A stretch of 64,000 nt of DNA from the NCBI RefSeq assembly GCF_000773975.1, contig NZ_JRUQ01000040.1, positions 1 through 64,000 of the forward strand, written 5' to 3'. Both the position numbers and the translations under genes were made by a program. The notes under the pieces are model-generated. The model ran no database searches, had not been told where the DNA came from, and saw only the letters and a program-made list of their open reading frames with translations. The DNA comes from Erwinia typographi (GTDB taxonomy: Bacteria; Pseudomonadota; Gammaproteobacteria; Enterobacterales; Enterobacteriaceae). Of the stretch, positions 49,252-58,142 are shown piece after piece (the first letter of the stretch is position 1; each line of letters begins with the position of its first letter).

Positions 49252-50025
49252 TTAATCACGCAGTTGCTCACTGGCGCGCGCGTCGGGATGCGCGCCGGTG
49301 ATCAGGGAGACAATTTCATCAGGCGAGGTTTCATTCCGCCGCCGCTCGGCAATTTTCCGACCGCGACGGAATACCACCATTCGATCGGCCACCTCAAAAA
49401 CGTCGCTGATGTTGTGGCTAATCAGCACCACGCCGCAGTTACGCTCGGCGAGCCTGCGCGTCAGGGAGAGTACTTTGCGGGTTTCCGCCACCGCCAGCGC
49501 GGCGGTAGGCTCATCCATCATCACCAGCTGCGCATTCAGGTTCAGCGCCCGGCAGATGGCGACCGCCTGCCGCTGCCCGCCTGACAGGCTGCCCACCGGC
49601 GCTTCGGCATCTGAGATATGCGCGTCCAGCTCCTTCAGCAGTTGCTCAACGCGCTGCCGCATGGCCTGCATCCGTAAGAAAGGAATACCCAACACCCGAC
49701 GCTTAAGCTCGCGGCCAAGGAAAACGTTTTCAGCAATCGACAGGTTTTCGGCGAGCGCCAGTTCCTGATAGATGGTGGCGATGCCGTGGTCGGCGGCGTC
49801 TTTAGGCGAGGCGAAGCGGACGCTTTTCCCGGAGACGCTCAGTTCCCCGGAAGAGGCGCTGAAGGCCCCCGAAAGCACTTTAGTGAAGGTTGATTTGCCC
49901 GCACCATTATCTCCCAGCAGCGCCAGTACCTCTCCGCGATGGATCTCAAGACTGACGCCGTTCAGCGCCGTCAGCGCCCCAAAGCGCTTGGTAATATTGT
50001 TTGCTTTGACCAGAACTTCACCCAT
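49252..50025 (-). CDS. Single-domain ABC transporter ATPase of the third island
   Basis: A 257-residue ATPase. Walker A is GDNGAGKST, the Q loop TIYQELALAENLS, the signature SLSGGQRQAV, Walker B LVMMDEPTAAL and the switch histidine is in LISHNISD. It resembles the first half of RbsA-type ATPases, but there is only one nucleotide-binding domain, so the transporter must use a homodimer. FrcA of rhizobial fructose importers is a precedent. It is the first gene of the operon; the binding protein follows after 33 bp. Confidence 0.88.
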   Translation of the reverse strand: MGEVLVKANNITKRFGALTALNGVSLEIHRGEVLALLGDNGAGKSTFTKVLSGAFSASSGELSVSGKSVRFASPKDAADHGIATIYQELALAENLSIAENVFLGRELKRRVLGIPFLRMQAMRQRVEQLLKELDAHISDAEAPVGSLSGGQRQAVAICRALNLNAQLVMMDEPTAALAVAETRKVLSLTRRLAERNCGVVLISHNISDVFEVADRMVVFRRGRKIAERRRNETSPDEIVSLITGAHPDARASEQLRD

Positions 50026-50054
50026 AACGATTCCCTGAGGCTGACTGTGCTTAA

Positions 50055-50068
50055 GTAAACCGGTTTAC
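50055..50068. promoter_or_regulatory. LacI-type operator-like palindrome 1
   Basis: GTAAACCGGTTTAC, a perfect 14-bp palindrome with the central CG dinucleotide typical of LacI-family operators, 30 bp before the ATPase start codon. Confidence 0.6.
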
Positions 50069-50203
50069 CCGCTTTAGGGAGCGGGGCATCCAGCATTGGT
50101 CTGTTGGGGAATAATTAAGCAGTTCGCGTGCCAGTTCAGCGGTGAGGTGACAGATATAAAAGGCAGGAGGCTGAAATAACAGCAGTAATTTATGAATGAG
50201 CCG

Positions 50204-50217
50204 GTAAACCGGTTAAC
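50204..50217. promoter_or_regulatory. LacI-type operator-like palindrome 2
   Basis: GTAAACCGGTTAAC, differing from copy 1 only near its right end (12 of 14 palindromic positions). Confidence 0.55.
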
Positions 50218-50300
50218 GCGATGGCAGAGGATTTTTTCCGTTGAAAATCAAGGATGCGTCATCATCGTGCAGCCCTGCGCCAGTCTGAAGCAGCCGCCAT

Positions 50301-50327
50301 AAAAAAGGCGGCCTGACTCAGGCCGCC
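50301..50327 (-). terminator. Intrinsic terminator of ansP
   Basis: On the minus strand GGCGGCCTGA-G-TCAGGCCGCC is followed by TTTTTTAT. In practice an 8-9 bp stem with a short loop. It closes ansP and separates it from the third island's promoter. Confidence 0.9.
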
Positions 50328-50347
50328 CTTCTCTGTTCAGCAAACGG

Positions 50348-51823
50348 TTAGCCTGCCGAATCTTCTTTCGTCGGCTGCTGTTCGTGTTCGGTCTGAGCGA
50401 CCGCATGCACGCGCTTACGCACGCCAAACCAGCCCAGCACCAGAATCACCGCAATCAGCGGCAGCGAGGCGATGGTGAACGTCCCGTTCGGGTAGTCGAA
50501 AGCCATCAGCACCAGCACGCTCGCCAGGAAGAGCAGCGTCAGCCACGAGGTAAACGGCGCCCACGGCAGCTTAAAGCTCACGTCTTCCGCCCGCCCCTCT
50601 TTAATCGCCTTGCGCAGCCGCATCTGGCAGACCACGATAAAGGCCCAGGAGGAGATAATCCCCAGCGAAGCGATGTTCAGCACGATTTCGAAGACGCTGG
50701 AGGGCACGATATAGTTGAGGTAAACCCCGATGATGTAGACGCCAATCGTCACCAGAATGCCCATATAAGGCACCTGCTGGCCGCTCATTTTTGACATGAA
50801 CTTCGGCGCCGATCCGCCCATCGACATTGAGCGCAAAATGCGGCCCGTTGAGTAAAGGCCGGAGTTAAGGCTGGAAAGCGCCGCGCTCAGCACCACAATA
50901 TTCATGATGCTGCCAACATAGGGAACGCCGAGCCTGGAGAAGAAGGTAACAAACGGGCTTTGCCCGGCCTGATAGGCATTCCACGGCAGCAGCAGCACCA
51001 GCAGCACCACCGATCCAACGTAGAACAGACCAATTCGCCAGATCACGCTGTTAATCGCTTTTGGCAGCATGGTCTTCGGATCTTTACACTCCCCGGCAGC
51101 CGTCCCTACCAGTTCGATAGAGGCAAAGGCGAAGACGACCCCCTGGACCAGAACCAGAGCCGGCAGCAGGCCATGCGGGAAGAATCCGCCGTTATCACTG
51201 ATCAGGTGGAAGCCGGTGGTGTTGCCGTCCAGCGGTTTGCCAGAGCCGAGGAACACCACGCCAACCACCAGGAAGATAGCAATCGCCAGCACTTTAATCA
51301 GCGCGAACCAGAACTCCATCTCAGCAAACCACTTCACGCCGATCATGTTCATGGTCCCGACGATAGCCAGCGCGCCCAGCGCAAACACCCACTGCGGCAC
51401 ATCGCCAAACGCTCCCCAGTAATGCATATAGAGCGCTACCGCCGTGATATCGACGATACCGGTCATCGCCCAGTTGACGAAATACATCCAGCCCGCCACG
51501 TAGGAAGCCTTTTCACCAAGGAACTCACGCGCGTAAGAAACAAAGCTACCGCTGGAGGGGCGGTGAAGCACCAACTCACCCAGCGCACGCAGGATGAAGA
51601 AAGAGAAGATACCGCATACTAAATAGACGATGGCCAGCGCCGGACCGGCAATCTGCAGACGAGCCCCCGCCCCCAGAAACAGCCCCGTGCCTATTGCGCC
51701 GCCAATGGCAATCATCTGAACGTGACGATTGTCCATGGCCTTGTGATAGCCGGAGTCATGAGAGTTTAACCAACGTCTTCTTGCGGCGCGCTTGTTGGCA
51801 ACCGCTGTTTTATCAGCTTTCAT
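50348..51823 (-). CDS. ansP: L-asparagine permease AnsP
   Basis: A 491-residue APC-family (amino acid transporter) inner-membrane protein with 12 hydrophobic segments. Resemblance to E. coli AnsP is high throughout: RRRWLNSHDSGYHKAMDNRH, AIGGAIGTGLFLGAG (the substrate-binding GxG of TM1), the FAFASIELVGTAAGECKDP of TM6 and LPWNAYQAGQSPFVTFFSRLG. It imports asparagine with protons. In E. coli ansP lies at another locus, so it is relocated here in place of aegA. The start at 51823 follows TAGGAACGATA; 23 further in-frame codons are rejected. Confidence 0.9.
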   Translation of the reverse strand: MKADKTAVANKRAARRRWLNSHDSGYHKAMDNRHVQMIAIGGAIGTGLFLGAGARLQIAGPALAIVYLVCGIFSFFILRALGELVLHRPSSGSFVSYAREFLGEKASYVAGWMYFVNWAMTGIVDITAVALYMHYWGAFGDVPQWVFALGALAIVGTMNMIGVKWFAEMEFWFALIKVLAIAIFLVVGVVFLGSGKPLDGNTTGFHLISDNGGFFPHGLLPALVLVQGVVFAFASIELVGTAAGECKDPKTMLPKAINSVIWRIGLFYVGSVVLLVLLLPWNAYQAGQSPFVTFFSRLGVPYVGSIMNIVVLSAALSSLNSGLYSTGRILRSMSMGGSAPKFMSKMSGQQVPYMGILVTIGVYIIGVYLNYIVPSSVFEIVLNIASLGIISSWAFIVVCQMRLRKAIKEGRAEDVSFKLPWAPFTSWLTLLFLASVLVLMAFDYPNGTFTIASLPLIAVILVLGWFGVRKRVHAVAQTEHEQQPTKEDSAG

Positions 51824-52142
51824 TATCGTTCCTATTATCCTGTCCACAGTATGACGGCTACCCGTCCCGGGTATCCTGATGTGTGTTACCAACCAAACGA
51901 TTGCGCCAGCAGCACAAACGTCTGGGCAAAACCCGGGTTCCTGTAGTTATATTCTTGACGGAAGCGGGAAAATTGCGGCGATGCATCCTAACCGTTCTGT
52001 AAAGCTGACGCAAAAATTCCGCCGGGGAAATCGTGAGCTTTTGTTATTTTTGCCGGTTGGCGCATAAAAAAACCGACCGCAACAGGCGGTCGGTTCAGTG
52101 AGGTCACTAAGGCTACACAGGGGTCGGACTGAGGGGTAAAAC
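51824..52142 (-). other. ansP promoter region and neighbouring terminator
   Basis: A 319-bp spacer. The ansP-proximal 200 bp must hold the ansP promoter; no -10/-35 pair stands out. The distal part holds the terminator of the DUF1471 gene at 52066-52094. Confidence 0.4.
52066..52094 (-). terminator. Intrinsic terminator of the DUF1471 gene
   Basis: On the minus strand ACCGACCGC-CTGTT-GCGGTCGGT is followed by seven T residues (TTTTTTTATG). Stem of 9. Confidence 0.92.
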
Positions 52143-52418
52143 TTAACGGTAAATCTCGGCGTTACCGCTCCACAGGCTGGAATCACCGGGGGTATCCGCG
52201 CGAATGACACGGTAGTGGCTGGCCCCCATTTCTTCCGCTTTTTTCGACAGCTGATGGGTGGCATCATCCAGTGAACCACTGACGCCAGACACAGAAACAG
52301 TGCCCATAGCCTGTAGATCCTGGCTCTGTGCCCGGTCGACCTGGGTGGCAGCCAGCGCTGAGAAAGAGGTGGCGGCAAAAAGGGTGGCGGCAAGCAGAGC
52401 AGGGAGTTTCATCTTCAT
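52143..52418 (-). CDS. YdgH/BhsA/McbA-like DUF1471 periplasmic protein
   Basis: A 91-residue exported protein. The signal peptide MKMKLPALLAATLFAATSFSALA is cleaved before ATQV, near residue 23. The DUF1471 domain fills the rest (SQDLQAMGTVSVSGVSGSLDD, then KKAEEMGASHYRVIRAD). Family members respond to envelope, acid or peroxide stress and affect biofilm. It is monocistronic between its own promoter region and a strong terminator. A second ATG two codons later is also possible. Confidence 0.85.
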   Translation of the reverse strand: MKMKLPALLAATLFAATSFSALAATQVDRAQSQDLQAMGTVSVSGVSGSLDDATHQLSKKAEEMGASHYRVIRADTPGDSSLWSGNAEIYR

Positions 52419-52778
52419 AATTTATTTCCTCGTCGAAGTTATCATTCGTCACGAGATTAATTATGACCCTGCTAATGAAAAGCAGCGTGGCAATGGGGTA
52501 AAAGTGTTTAAGGATTGTGAAGAGATTGAGGTGCTGTCCAAAGAAGTGTCAATGAAAGTTACATTTAACCTGGACTGTAAAAGGATGTGTCTCAACAGCC
52601 GCTGCTGAAATAAATACCGCCACTTTTGTTGGGGATGTAAGCACTGTAACCAGCATAAGGGCTGGCTTCAAGCGATAAAGAGCACGTTTTGAACATTCTT
52701 TCTGCCTGGCACCCAGGTCAATGTTTTGCCGGGCGTTACCGCTATACTGACCGCAACGCTACTATAAGGAAGCGATGG
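52419..52778. promoter_or_regulatory. Divergent region between the DUF1471 gene and narQ
   Basis: A 360-bp spacer, AT-richer than the genes. It holds the promoters of both flanking genes; TAAGGAAG at 52765-52772 is the narQ ribosome binding site. An open frame of over 100 codons crosses it from inside the antisense of the DUF1471 gene but lacks any protein-like composition. I recognise no operator. Confidence 0.35.
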
Positions 52779-54434
52779 ATGTTTAAGCGTTCCGTAACCA
52801 GCAGCCTGGGCCGCATGTTGTTCGCCATTGTGCTGCTCTCGGTGCTCTCGTCCGGCCTGGCGCTGCTGACGCTCGCCACCAGCCTGCGCGATGCCGAAGC
52901 CGTTAATATTGCCGGGTCGCTGCGTATGCAGAGTTATCGACTGGCCTGGGATGCCGCCAGCCTGACCTCTGAGCTGCCGCGAGATATCGCGGCGTACCAG
53001 CAGTCGGTTGAAGCCCCGGCGCTAAAGGCGCTGGATCGGCTTTATGTCCCGAACAGCGTCAGGACGCGCTATCACGCGCTGCTACAGGACTGGCAAACCT
53101 TGCAGCCGGATCTGGCGGCGGGCAATACCCGACACTACCAACAGAACGTTTCTCTTTATGTCGCGCAGATCGATCGCTTCGTGCTGGCGTTACAGCACTG
53201 GGCCGAACTGAAAATGAAGCTGGTTGCCGGGGTCAGCCTGCTGGGCTTTGCGGCGATCGCGCTGCTGGTCATCTGGACGCTGCGCCTGGTTAAACGTCAG
53301 GTGGTGGCCCCGCTGAATCAGCTGGTGATGGCCAGTAACGCCATTGAGCACGCCCGTTTTCACCATACGACGCTGGATACCCGGCTGCCAAACGAGCTGG
53401 GCGTGCTGGCCCGGGCCTTTGCCCGCATGACCTCCGAGCTGGAAAAACTCTATCAAAGTCTTGAGCTGGCGGTGAAAGAGAAAACCAGCGACCTGCGCCT
53501 CGCCAATCGCCGTCTGGCCCTGCTTTATCAGTGCTCAGAGACGCTCAGCCGCTACCTCGATCCCGCCCGGGCCTGGCCGGAAGTGCTTGAGCTGGTGGCA
53601 GAACACGAAAGTTTCTGCGCGATCGAAATAAGCGCCCCGCCGCACGGCCCCCTCAGCGCCGGTCAGCCTGACCCAAGCCTGGCCTGGCTTACCCTGCCGC
53701 TGGATACGGAAGGCGCTACTCTGCGCTGGCAGGCGCAGAGTAGCGAGCCTCAGCTGATGCAGGGAGTGGCGACAATGCTGGCCAGGTCGGTGCTGCTCGA
53801 TCGCGCGCAGCAAAAGGTTCGCCACCTGCTGGTAATGGAAGAGCGCGCCACCATCGCCCGCGAGCTGCATGACTCGCTGGCACAATCTCTTGCCTATCTG
53901 CGCATCCAGCTTGCGCGGCTGAAGCGCGTATCGGAGGGCAACGCGTTACCGGCTCAGGCTATCGTGGGCGAAATCGATCGCGCTCTGACGGAAGCAAACC
54001 TCCAGCTGCGGGAACTGTTAACCACTTTCCGCCTGTCGATTGAGCCTGCCGATTTAGCCACCGCGCTGCGCCAGGTGATAACGACGCTTAGCGAACAGTC
54101 CAGCGCGGACATCGTGCTGGTGAGCGAACCTGAACCTCGCCAGCTGGAAGCGCAGAAACAGGTACACGTACTGCAAATCGTCCGTGAGGCCCTGCTCAAC
54201 GCGATCCGCCATGCGCAGGCGTCGAGAATTGAGATCCACTGTAGCTGCCCGGCTGAAGGGCAGAATGTCATTGAAATTCAGGATAATGGTATCGGCATCG
54301 GCGACAAAATCTCGCCGCCCGGCCATTACGGCCTGTCGATAATGCGCGAGCGTACAGCCAGTCTGGGAGGAGAGCTCAACATTTCTTCAGCAAGCCAAAA
54401 GGGAACAGTCGTCTCACTGCGCTTCCCCACTTAG
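52779..54434 (+). CDS. narQ: Nitrate/nitrite sensor histidine kinase NarQ
   Basis: A 551-residue sensor kinase. TM1 is at about 10-33, and the periplasmic P-box NIAGSLRMQSYRLAW (43-57) binds nitrate. TM2 is at about 148-168, then HAMP and a signalling coiled coil to about 240, a GAF-like segment, HisKA_3 with H364 in ATIARELHDSLAQSL, and HATPase with DNGIGIG and GHYGLSIMRERTASLGG. It matches E. coli NarQ and its place before acrD. Start at 52779 after TAAGGAAG. Its partner NarP is not in the window. Ser/Ala-rich divergence in the GAF region is normal for the family. Confidence 0.94.
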   Translation: MFKRSVTSSLGRMLFAIVLLSVLSSGLALLTLATSLRDAEAVNIAGSLRMQSYRLAWDAASLTSELPRDIAAYQQSVEAPALKALDRLYVPNSVRTRYHALLQDWQTLQPDLAAGNTRHYQQNVSLYVAQIDRFVLALQHWAELKMKLVAGVSLLGFAAIALLVIWTLRLVKRQVVAPLNQLVMASNAIEHARFHHTTLDTRLPNELGVLARAFARMTSELEKLYQSLELAVKEKTSDLRLANRRLALLYQCSETLSRYLDPARAWPEVLELVAEHESFCAIEISAPPHGPLSAGQPDPSLAWLTLPLDTEGATLRWQAQSSEPQLMQGVATMLARSVLLDRAQQKVRHLLVMEERATIARELHDSLAQSLAYLRIQLARLKRVSEGNALPAQAIVGEIDRALTEANLQLRELLTTFRLSIEPADLATALRQVITTLSEQSSADIVLVSEPEPRQLEAQKQVHVLQIVREALLNAIRHAQASRIEIHCSCPAEGQNVIEIQDNGIGIGDKISPPGHYGLSIMRERTASLGGELNISSASQKGTVVSLRFPT

Positions 54435-54695
54435 TCTGCCGGTTGCGCTGTTTACGACAACAGCGTGACGGCACAAGGGCTGCCAGATAATCTTAGTGGA
54501 CGAATTAGCACGATAATTTACATTTTCTCCTCAATTTCTCCACGATTATTCACCTACCTGAGGGTAAAGTGAACTCAGCCAAAGCATATTGAATAAACTA
54601 AAAAAATTTGCGGCGGACTGACGTTCAGCATCCCGCGCCTCAGGGAAAAGGCTGGCGCATTTCCTTTTCTGACGACTTGCCTGGAGCTTTATTCA
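54435..54695 (+). promoter_or_regulatory. acrD promoter region
   Basis: A 261-bp spacer. It contains a tandem TTTTCTCC/TTTCTCC (54522-54541), the second half of which continues as the BaeR-like box at 54535, and an AT-rich stretch before 54610. GCCTGGAGC at 54679 acts as the acrD ribosome binding site. Confidence 0.45.
54535..54550 (+). promoter_or_regulatory. BaeR-box-like element upstream of acrD
   Basis: TTTCTCCACGATTATT shares the TTTCTCCA and (A/G/T)ATT parts with the BaeR consensus TTTTTCTCCATDATTGGC but loses its GGC end. E. coli acrD is a known BaeR target, and the element is about 145 bp before the ATG. Confidence 0.4.
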
Positions 54696-57600
54696 ATGGC
54701 GAATTTTTTTATCGATCGCCCGATCTTCGCCTGGGTGATAGCGATTTTGCTTTGCCTGACCGGCACACTGGCGATTTTTTCCCTTCCCGTTGAGCAATAT
54801 CCCGATCTTGCTCCCCCCAACGTTCGTATCACGGCTAACTACCCTGGCGCTTCGGCGGAAACGCTGGAAAACACCGTGACCCAGGTTATCGAACAGAACA
54901 TGACCGGCATCGATAACCTGATGTATATGTCGTCGCAGAGCAGTAATACCGGCCAGGCCACTATCACGCTGACCTTCACCGCCGGGACAAATCCAGACGA
55001 GGCGCGCCAGCAGGTGCAAAACCAGCTGCAATCCGCGCTGCGCAAGCTGCCGCAGGACGTGCAGTCTCAGGGGGTCACCGTCACCAAAACCGGGGATACC
55101 AATATTCTGATGGTGGCGTTTGTTTCGACCGACGGCAGCATGGGTAAACAGGACATCTCCGACTACGTCGCCAGCAACGTGCAGGACCCACTCAGCCGCA
55201 TTGACGGCGTGGGGGAAGTGGATGCTTACGGATCGCAGTATGCGATGCGCATCTGGCTTGACCCGAATAAAATGATTAATTACGCCCTCACGACCTCGGA
55301 TATCGTCACCGCCATCGAGGCGCAGAACAGCCAGGTGGCGGTGGGCCAACTGGGCGGGTTACCTTCCGTCGATAAGCAGGCGCTGAACGCCACCATCAAC
55401 TCACAGTCGCTGCTGAATACCCCAGAGCAGTTTCGCAATATCACCCTGCGGGTAAATCAGGACGGTTCGGAAGTGAAACTTGGCGACGTGGCGGATATCG
55501 CGCTCGGCGCTGAGAAGTATGATTTCCTCAGCCAGTATAACGGCCAGCCCGCCTCCGGGCTGGGCATCAAGCTGGCCTCCGGCGCCAACGAGCTGCAAAC
55601 CGATGAGCTGGTTCGTGCGCGTATTGACGAGCTTTCCCACTACTTTCCGCACGGGCTGAAGGCCGAAATCGCTTACGAAACCACGCCATTTGTGAAGGCC
55701 TCGATCGAGGATGTGGTTAAAACGCTGGTTGAAGCGGTGATGCTGGTGTTTGTGGTGATGTATCTGTTTATGCAGAATTTCCGCGCCACGCTGATCCCGA
55801 CGATTGCCGTTCCGGTGGTGCTGCTGGGCACCTTCACCATTCTTTCTGCCTTCGGTTTCAGCATCAACACCCTGACGATGTTTGCCATGGTGCTGGCTAT
55901 TGGACTACTGGTGGACGATGCCATCGTGGTGGTGGAAAACGTCGAGCGAATCATGAGCGAAGAAGGACTTTCGCCCCGCGACGCCACGAGGAAATCGATG
56001 GGGCAGATTCAGGGAGCGCTGGTGGGTATTGCGCTGGTACTGTCTGCCGTATTTATCCCTATGGCCTTCTTCGGCGGCACCACTGGCGCAATTTACCGCC
56101 AGTTTTCGGTCACTATCGTTTCCGCGATGGTGCTGTCGGTGCTGGTGGCGATGATCCTCACCCCGGCCCTGTGCTCTACGCTGCTTAAGCCGATCCCACA
56201 GGGACACCATCATGGGCGCAAAGGCTTCTTTGGCTGGTTTAACCGTATGTTCAACAGCAATGCCGAGCGCTATGAGCGCGGCGTCGGCCGCATTCTGGCA
56301 AAAGCCGGGCGCTGGATGCTGCTGTATTTGTTGTTAATCGCCGGGATGGCCTTTCTGTTTCTGCGCCTGCCGACTTCTTTCCTGCCGCTGGAAGATCGCG
56401 GCGTGTTTACTACTCAGGTTCAGCTCCCGCCCGGCTCGACGCTGCAGGAAACCAACAAAGTGGTCAACACGGTTGAACAGTACTATTTAACCAAAGAGAA
56501 AGATAACGTGCTTTCCGTCTTCTCGACCATCGGCGCGGGACCGGGGGGGAATGGTCAGAATGTGGCGCGTATGTTCGTGCGGCTGAAGGACTGGGGCGAT
56601 CGTCACGGCGCGGACAATACCTCGTTTGCCATTATCGAGCGCGCGACCAGGGCCTTTAAAAAAATTAAAGAGGGCCGCGTTATTGCCAGTAGCCCGCCAG
56701 CCATTACCGGCCTGGGCAACTCTGCCGGATTTGATATGGAGCTGCAGGATCATGCCGGCCAGGGACACGATGCATTAATGAAGGCGCGTGACCTGCTGCT
56801 TAGCGCGGCGGAGGGGAATGCCTCGCTGATCCGCGTGCGCCACAATGGTCTGGATGATACGCCGCAGTTGCGGATCAATGTCGATCAGCATAAGGCGCAG
56901 GCACTTGGGGTTTCCATTGATGACATCAACAACACGCTGCAAACCGGCTGGGGATCGACCTACGTCAATGACTTCCTCGATCGTGGCCGCGTGAAGAAAG
57001 TTTACGTTCAGGCGGCGGCGAAATACCGCATGTTGCCGGATGACATCAGCAAGTGGTACGTGCGCAACAGCAGCGGCGGCATGGTGCCGTTCACCGCCTT
57101 CGCCACCACCAGTTGGGAAACCGGATCGCCGCGGCTGGAACGCTACAACGGCTATTCGGCGGTTGAAATTGTTGGGGAATCCGCGCAGGGCGTCAGTACC
57201 GGTACCGCTATGGACGTGATGGAAAATCTGGTCAGCAAACTGCCTGGCGGCTTCGGCCTGCAGTGGACCGGCGCGTCCTATCAGGAGCGCATGTCTGGCT
57301 CGCAGGCCCCTGCCCTCTACGCCATCTCGCTGCTGGTGGTATTTCTCTGCCTTGCGGCGCTGTATGAGAGCTGGTCGATCCCGTTCTCGGTGATGCTGGT
57401 GGTGCCGCTTGGGGTGATCGGCGCGCTGATTGCCACCTGGGTACGCGGGCTGGAAAACGATGTCTACTTCCAGGTTGGGCTACTGACGGTGATTGGCCTG
57501 TCGGCGAAAAACGCCATTCTGATCGTCGAATTCGCTAACGAGATCAACAGTAAAGGCCGCGACCTGCTGGAGGCGACGCTGGAGGCGTCAAGGCAGCGCC

Positions 57601-57824
57601 TGCGCCCCATTCTGATGACCTCGCTGGCCTTTATCTTCGGCGTGCTGCCGATGGCGATTAGCAACGGCGCCGGTTCCAGCAGCCAACATGCGGTGGGGAC
57701 TGGCGTCATGGGCGGCATGATCTCTGCCACTATTCTGGCGATCTTCTTCGTACCGCTGTTCTTCGTGTTGGTGAGGCGGCGCTTCCCGATCAAAGAGAAA
57801 CCGGTGAATACGCCGTTGCAATAA
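54696..57824 (+). CDS. acrD: Multidrug efflux RND transporter AcrD
   Basis: A 1042-residue RND inner-membrane pump that works with AcrA and TolC to export aminoglycosides and other amphiphilic drugs. N-terminal [17 protein letters not shown] is typical. TM4 carries the proton-relay pair in [17 protein letters not shown] (D406/D407 by family), and TM10-11 hold the lysine in [13 protein letters not shown]. Two large periplasmic loops separate TM1-2 and TM7-8. Full-length likeness to E. coli AcrD (1037) is stronger than to AcrB in the loops. Monocistronic, closed by a terminator; AcrA is supplied from elsewhere. Confidence 0.94.
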   Translation: MANFFIDRPIFAWVIAILLCLTGTLAIFSLPVEQYPDLAPPNVRITANYPGASAETLENTVTQVIEQNMTGIDNLMYMSSQSSNTGQATITLTFTAGTNPDEARQQVQNQLQSALRKLPQDVQSQGVTVTKTGDTNILMVAFVSTDGSMGKQDISDYVASNVQDPLSRIDGVGEVDAYGSQYAMRIWLDPNKMINYALTTSDIVTAIEAQNSQVAVGQLGGLPSVDKQALNATINSQSLLNTPEQFRNITLRVNQDGSEVKLGDVADIALGAEKYDFLSQYNGQPASGLGIKLASGANELQTDELVRARIDELSHYFPHGLKAEIAYETTPFVKASIEDVVKTLVEAVMLVFVVMYLFMQNFRATLIPTIAVPVVLLGTFTILSAFGFSINTLTMFAMVLAIGLLVDDAIVVVENVERIMSEEGLSPRDATRKSMGQIQGALVGIALVLSAVFIPMAFFGGTTGAIYRQFSVTIVSAMVLSVLVAMILTPALCSTLLKPIPQGHHHGRKGFFGWFNRMFNSNAERYERGVGRILAKAGRWMLLYLLLIAGMAFLFLRLPTSFLPLEDRGVFTTQVQLPPGSTLQETNKVVNTVEQYYLTKEKDNVLSVFSTIGAGPGGNGQNVARMFVRLKDWGDRHGADNTSFAIIERATRAFKKIKEGRVIASSPPAITGLGNSAGFDMELQDHAGQGHDALMKARDLLLSAAEGNASLIRVRHNGLDDTPQLRINVDQHKAQALGVSIDDINNTLQTGWGSTYVNDFLDRGRVKKVYVQAAAKYRMLPDDISKWYVRNSSGGMVPFTAFATTSWETGSPRLERYNGYSAVEIVGESAQGVSTGTAMDVMENLVSKLPGGFGLQWTGASYQERMSGSQAPALYAISLLVVFLCLAALYESWSIPFSVMLVVPLGVIGALIATWVRGLENDVYFQVGLLTVIGLSAKNAILIVEFANEINSKGRDLLEATLEASRQRLRPILMTSLAFIFGVLPMAISNGAGSSSQHAVGTGVMGGMISATILAIFFVPLFFVLVRRRFPIKEKPVNTPLQ

Positions 57825-57825
57825 C

Positions 57826-57857
57826 AAAAAAGGCAGCCTTGACCGGGCTGCCTTTTT
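57826..57857 (+). terminator. Intrinsic terminator of acrD
   Basis: AAAAAAGGCAGCC-TTGACCG-GGCTGCCTTTTT. Stem of 7 GC-rich pairs plus A/T pairs, immediately after the acrD stop codon. Confidence 0.92.
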
Positions 57858-57889
57858 CTCTTCTGGATACGCTTTGCTTAAAGAGAGTG

Positions 57890-57952
57890 TTATTTACGGG
57901 ATAACATCGCTTCGATAAAGTCTTTCCAGTTCCCTAGTTCTAAATCAATCAT
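57890..57952 (-). CDS. ypfM: YpfM small protein
   Basis: A 20-residue protein, MIDLELGNWKDFIEAMLSRK, too short for usual gene finders. It matches the 19-residue E. coli YpfM in sequence and in position, opposite and just after acrD. GAGGGGGTGATTT is an excellent ribosome binding site 6-7 bases before the ATG. The peptide is an amphipathic-looking helix of unknown function; no membrane segment. The 3' end lies 33 bp from the acrD terminator. Confidence 0.85.
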   Translation of the reverse strand: MIDLELGNWKDFIEAMLSRK

Positions 57953-58142
57953 AAATCACCCCCTCTTTTATTGTGGCTCAATTATAAGATTAATCTTAAG
58001 GTAAAGGGAACAGTTTTCGTCCAGCGTTCGCTTCTTCAGTTTCGATCAAAACTGTAATTTGTGTGGCAGAGCACACTTCTCTCGCTAAGACAGGCCGGTC
58101 ACGCCATAGTGTGATTATCGTTTGAAAACCAGAGGGACTTTT
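57953..58142. promoter_or_regulatory. ypfM-GNAT divergent spacer
   Basis: A 190-bp AT-rich region with AATTATAAGATTAATCTTAAGG near 57979 (AAGATTAATCTT is a perfect 12-bp palindrome) and the GNAT ribosome binding site AGAGGGAC before 58143. Presumed promoters for ypfM and the GNAT gene. Confidence 0.35.

Larger units (their letters stand above)
50026..50300 (-). promoter_or_regulatory. Promoter region of the third island
   Basis: A 275-bp spacer upstream of the ATPase gene. It holds two near-identical palindromes (50055-50068 and 50204-50217) 149 bp apart, centre to centre, with AT-rich DNA between them (ATAATTAAGC near 50111, ATATAAAAGG near 50154). No gene inside. The arrangement suggests repression by DNA looping between two operators. 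Confidence 0.55.

Noticed and set aside
50960-51622. Plus-strand frame of 220 codons inside ansP
   Set aside because: Opposite a membrane protein resembling E. coli AnsP throughout; composition (Gln, His, Arg) is typical of antisense to hydrophobic codons.
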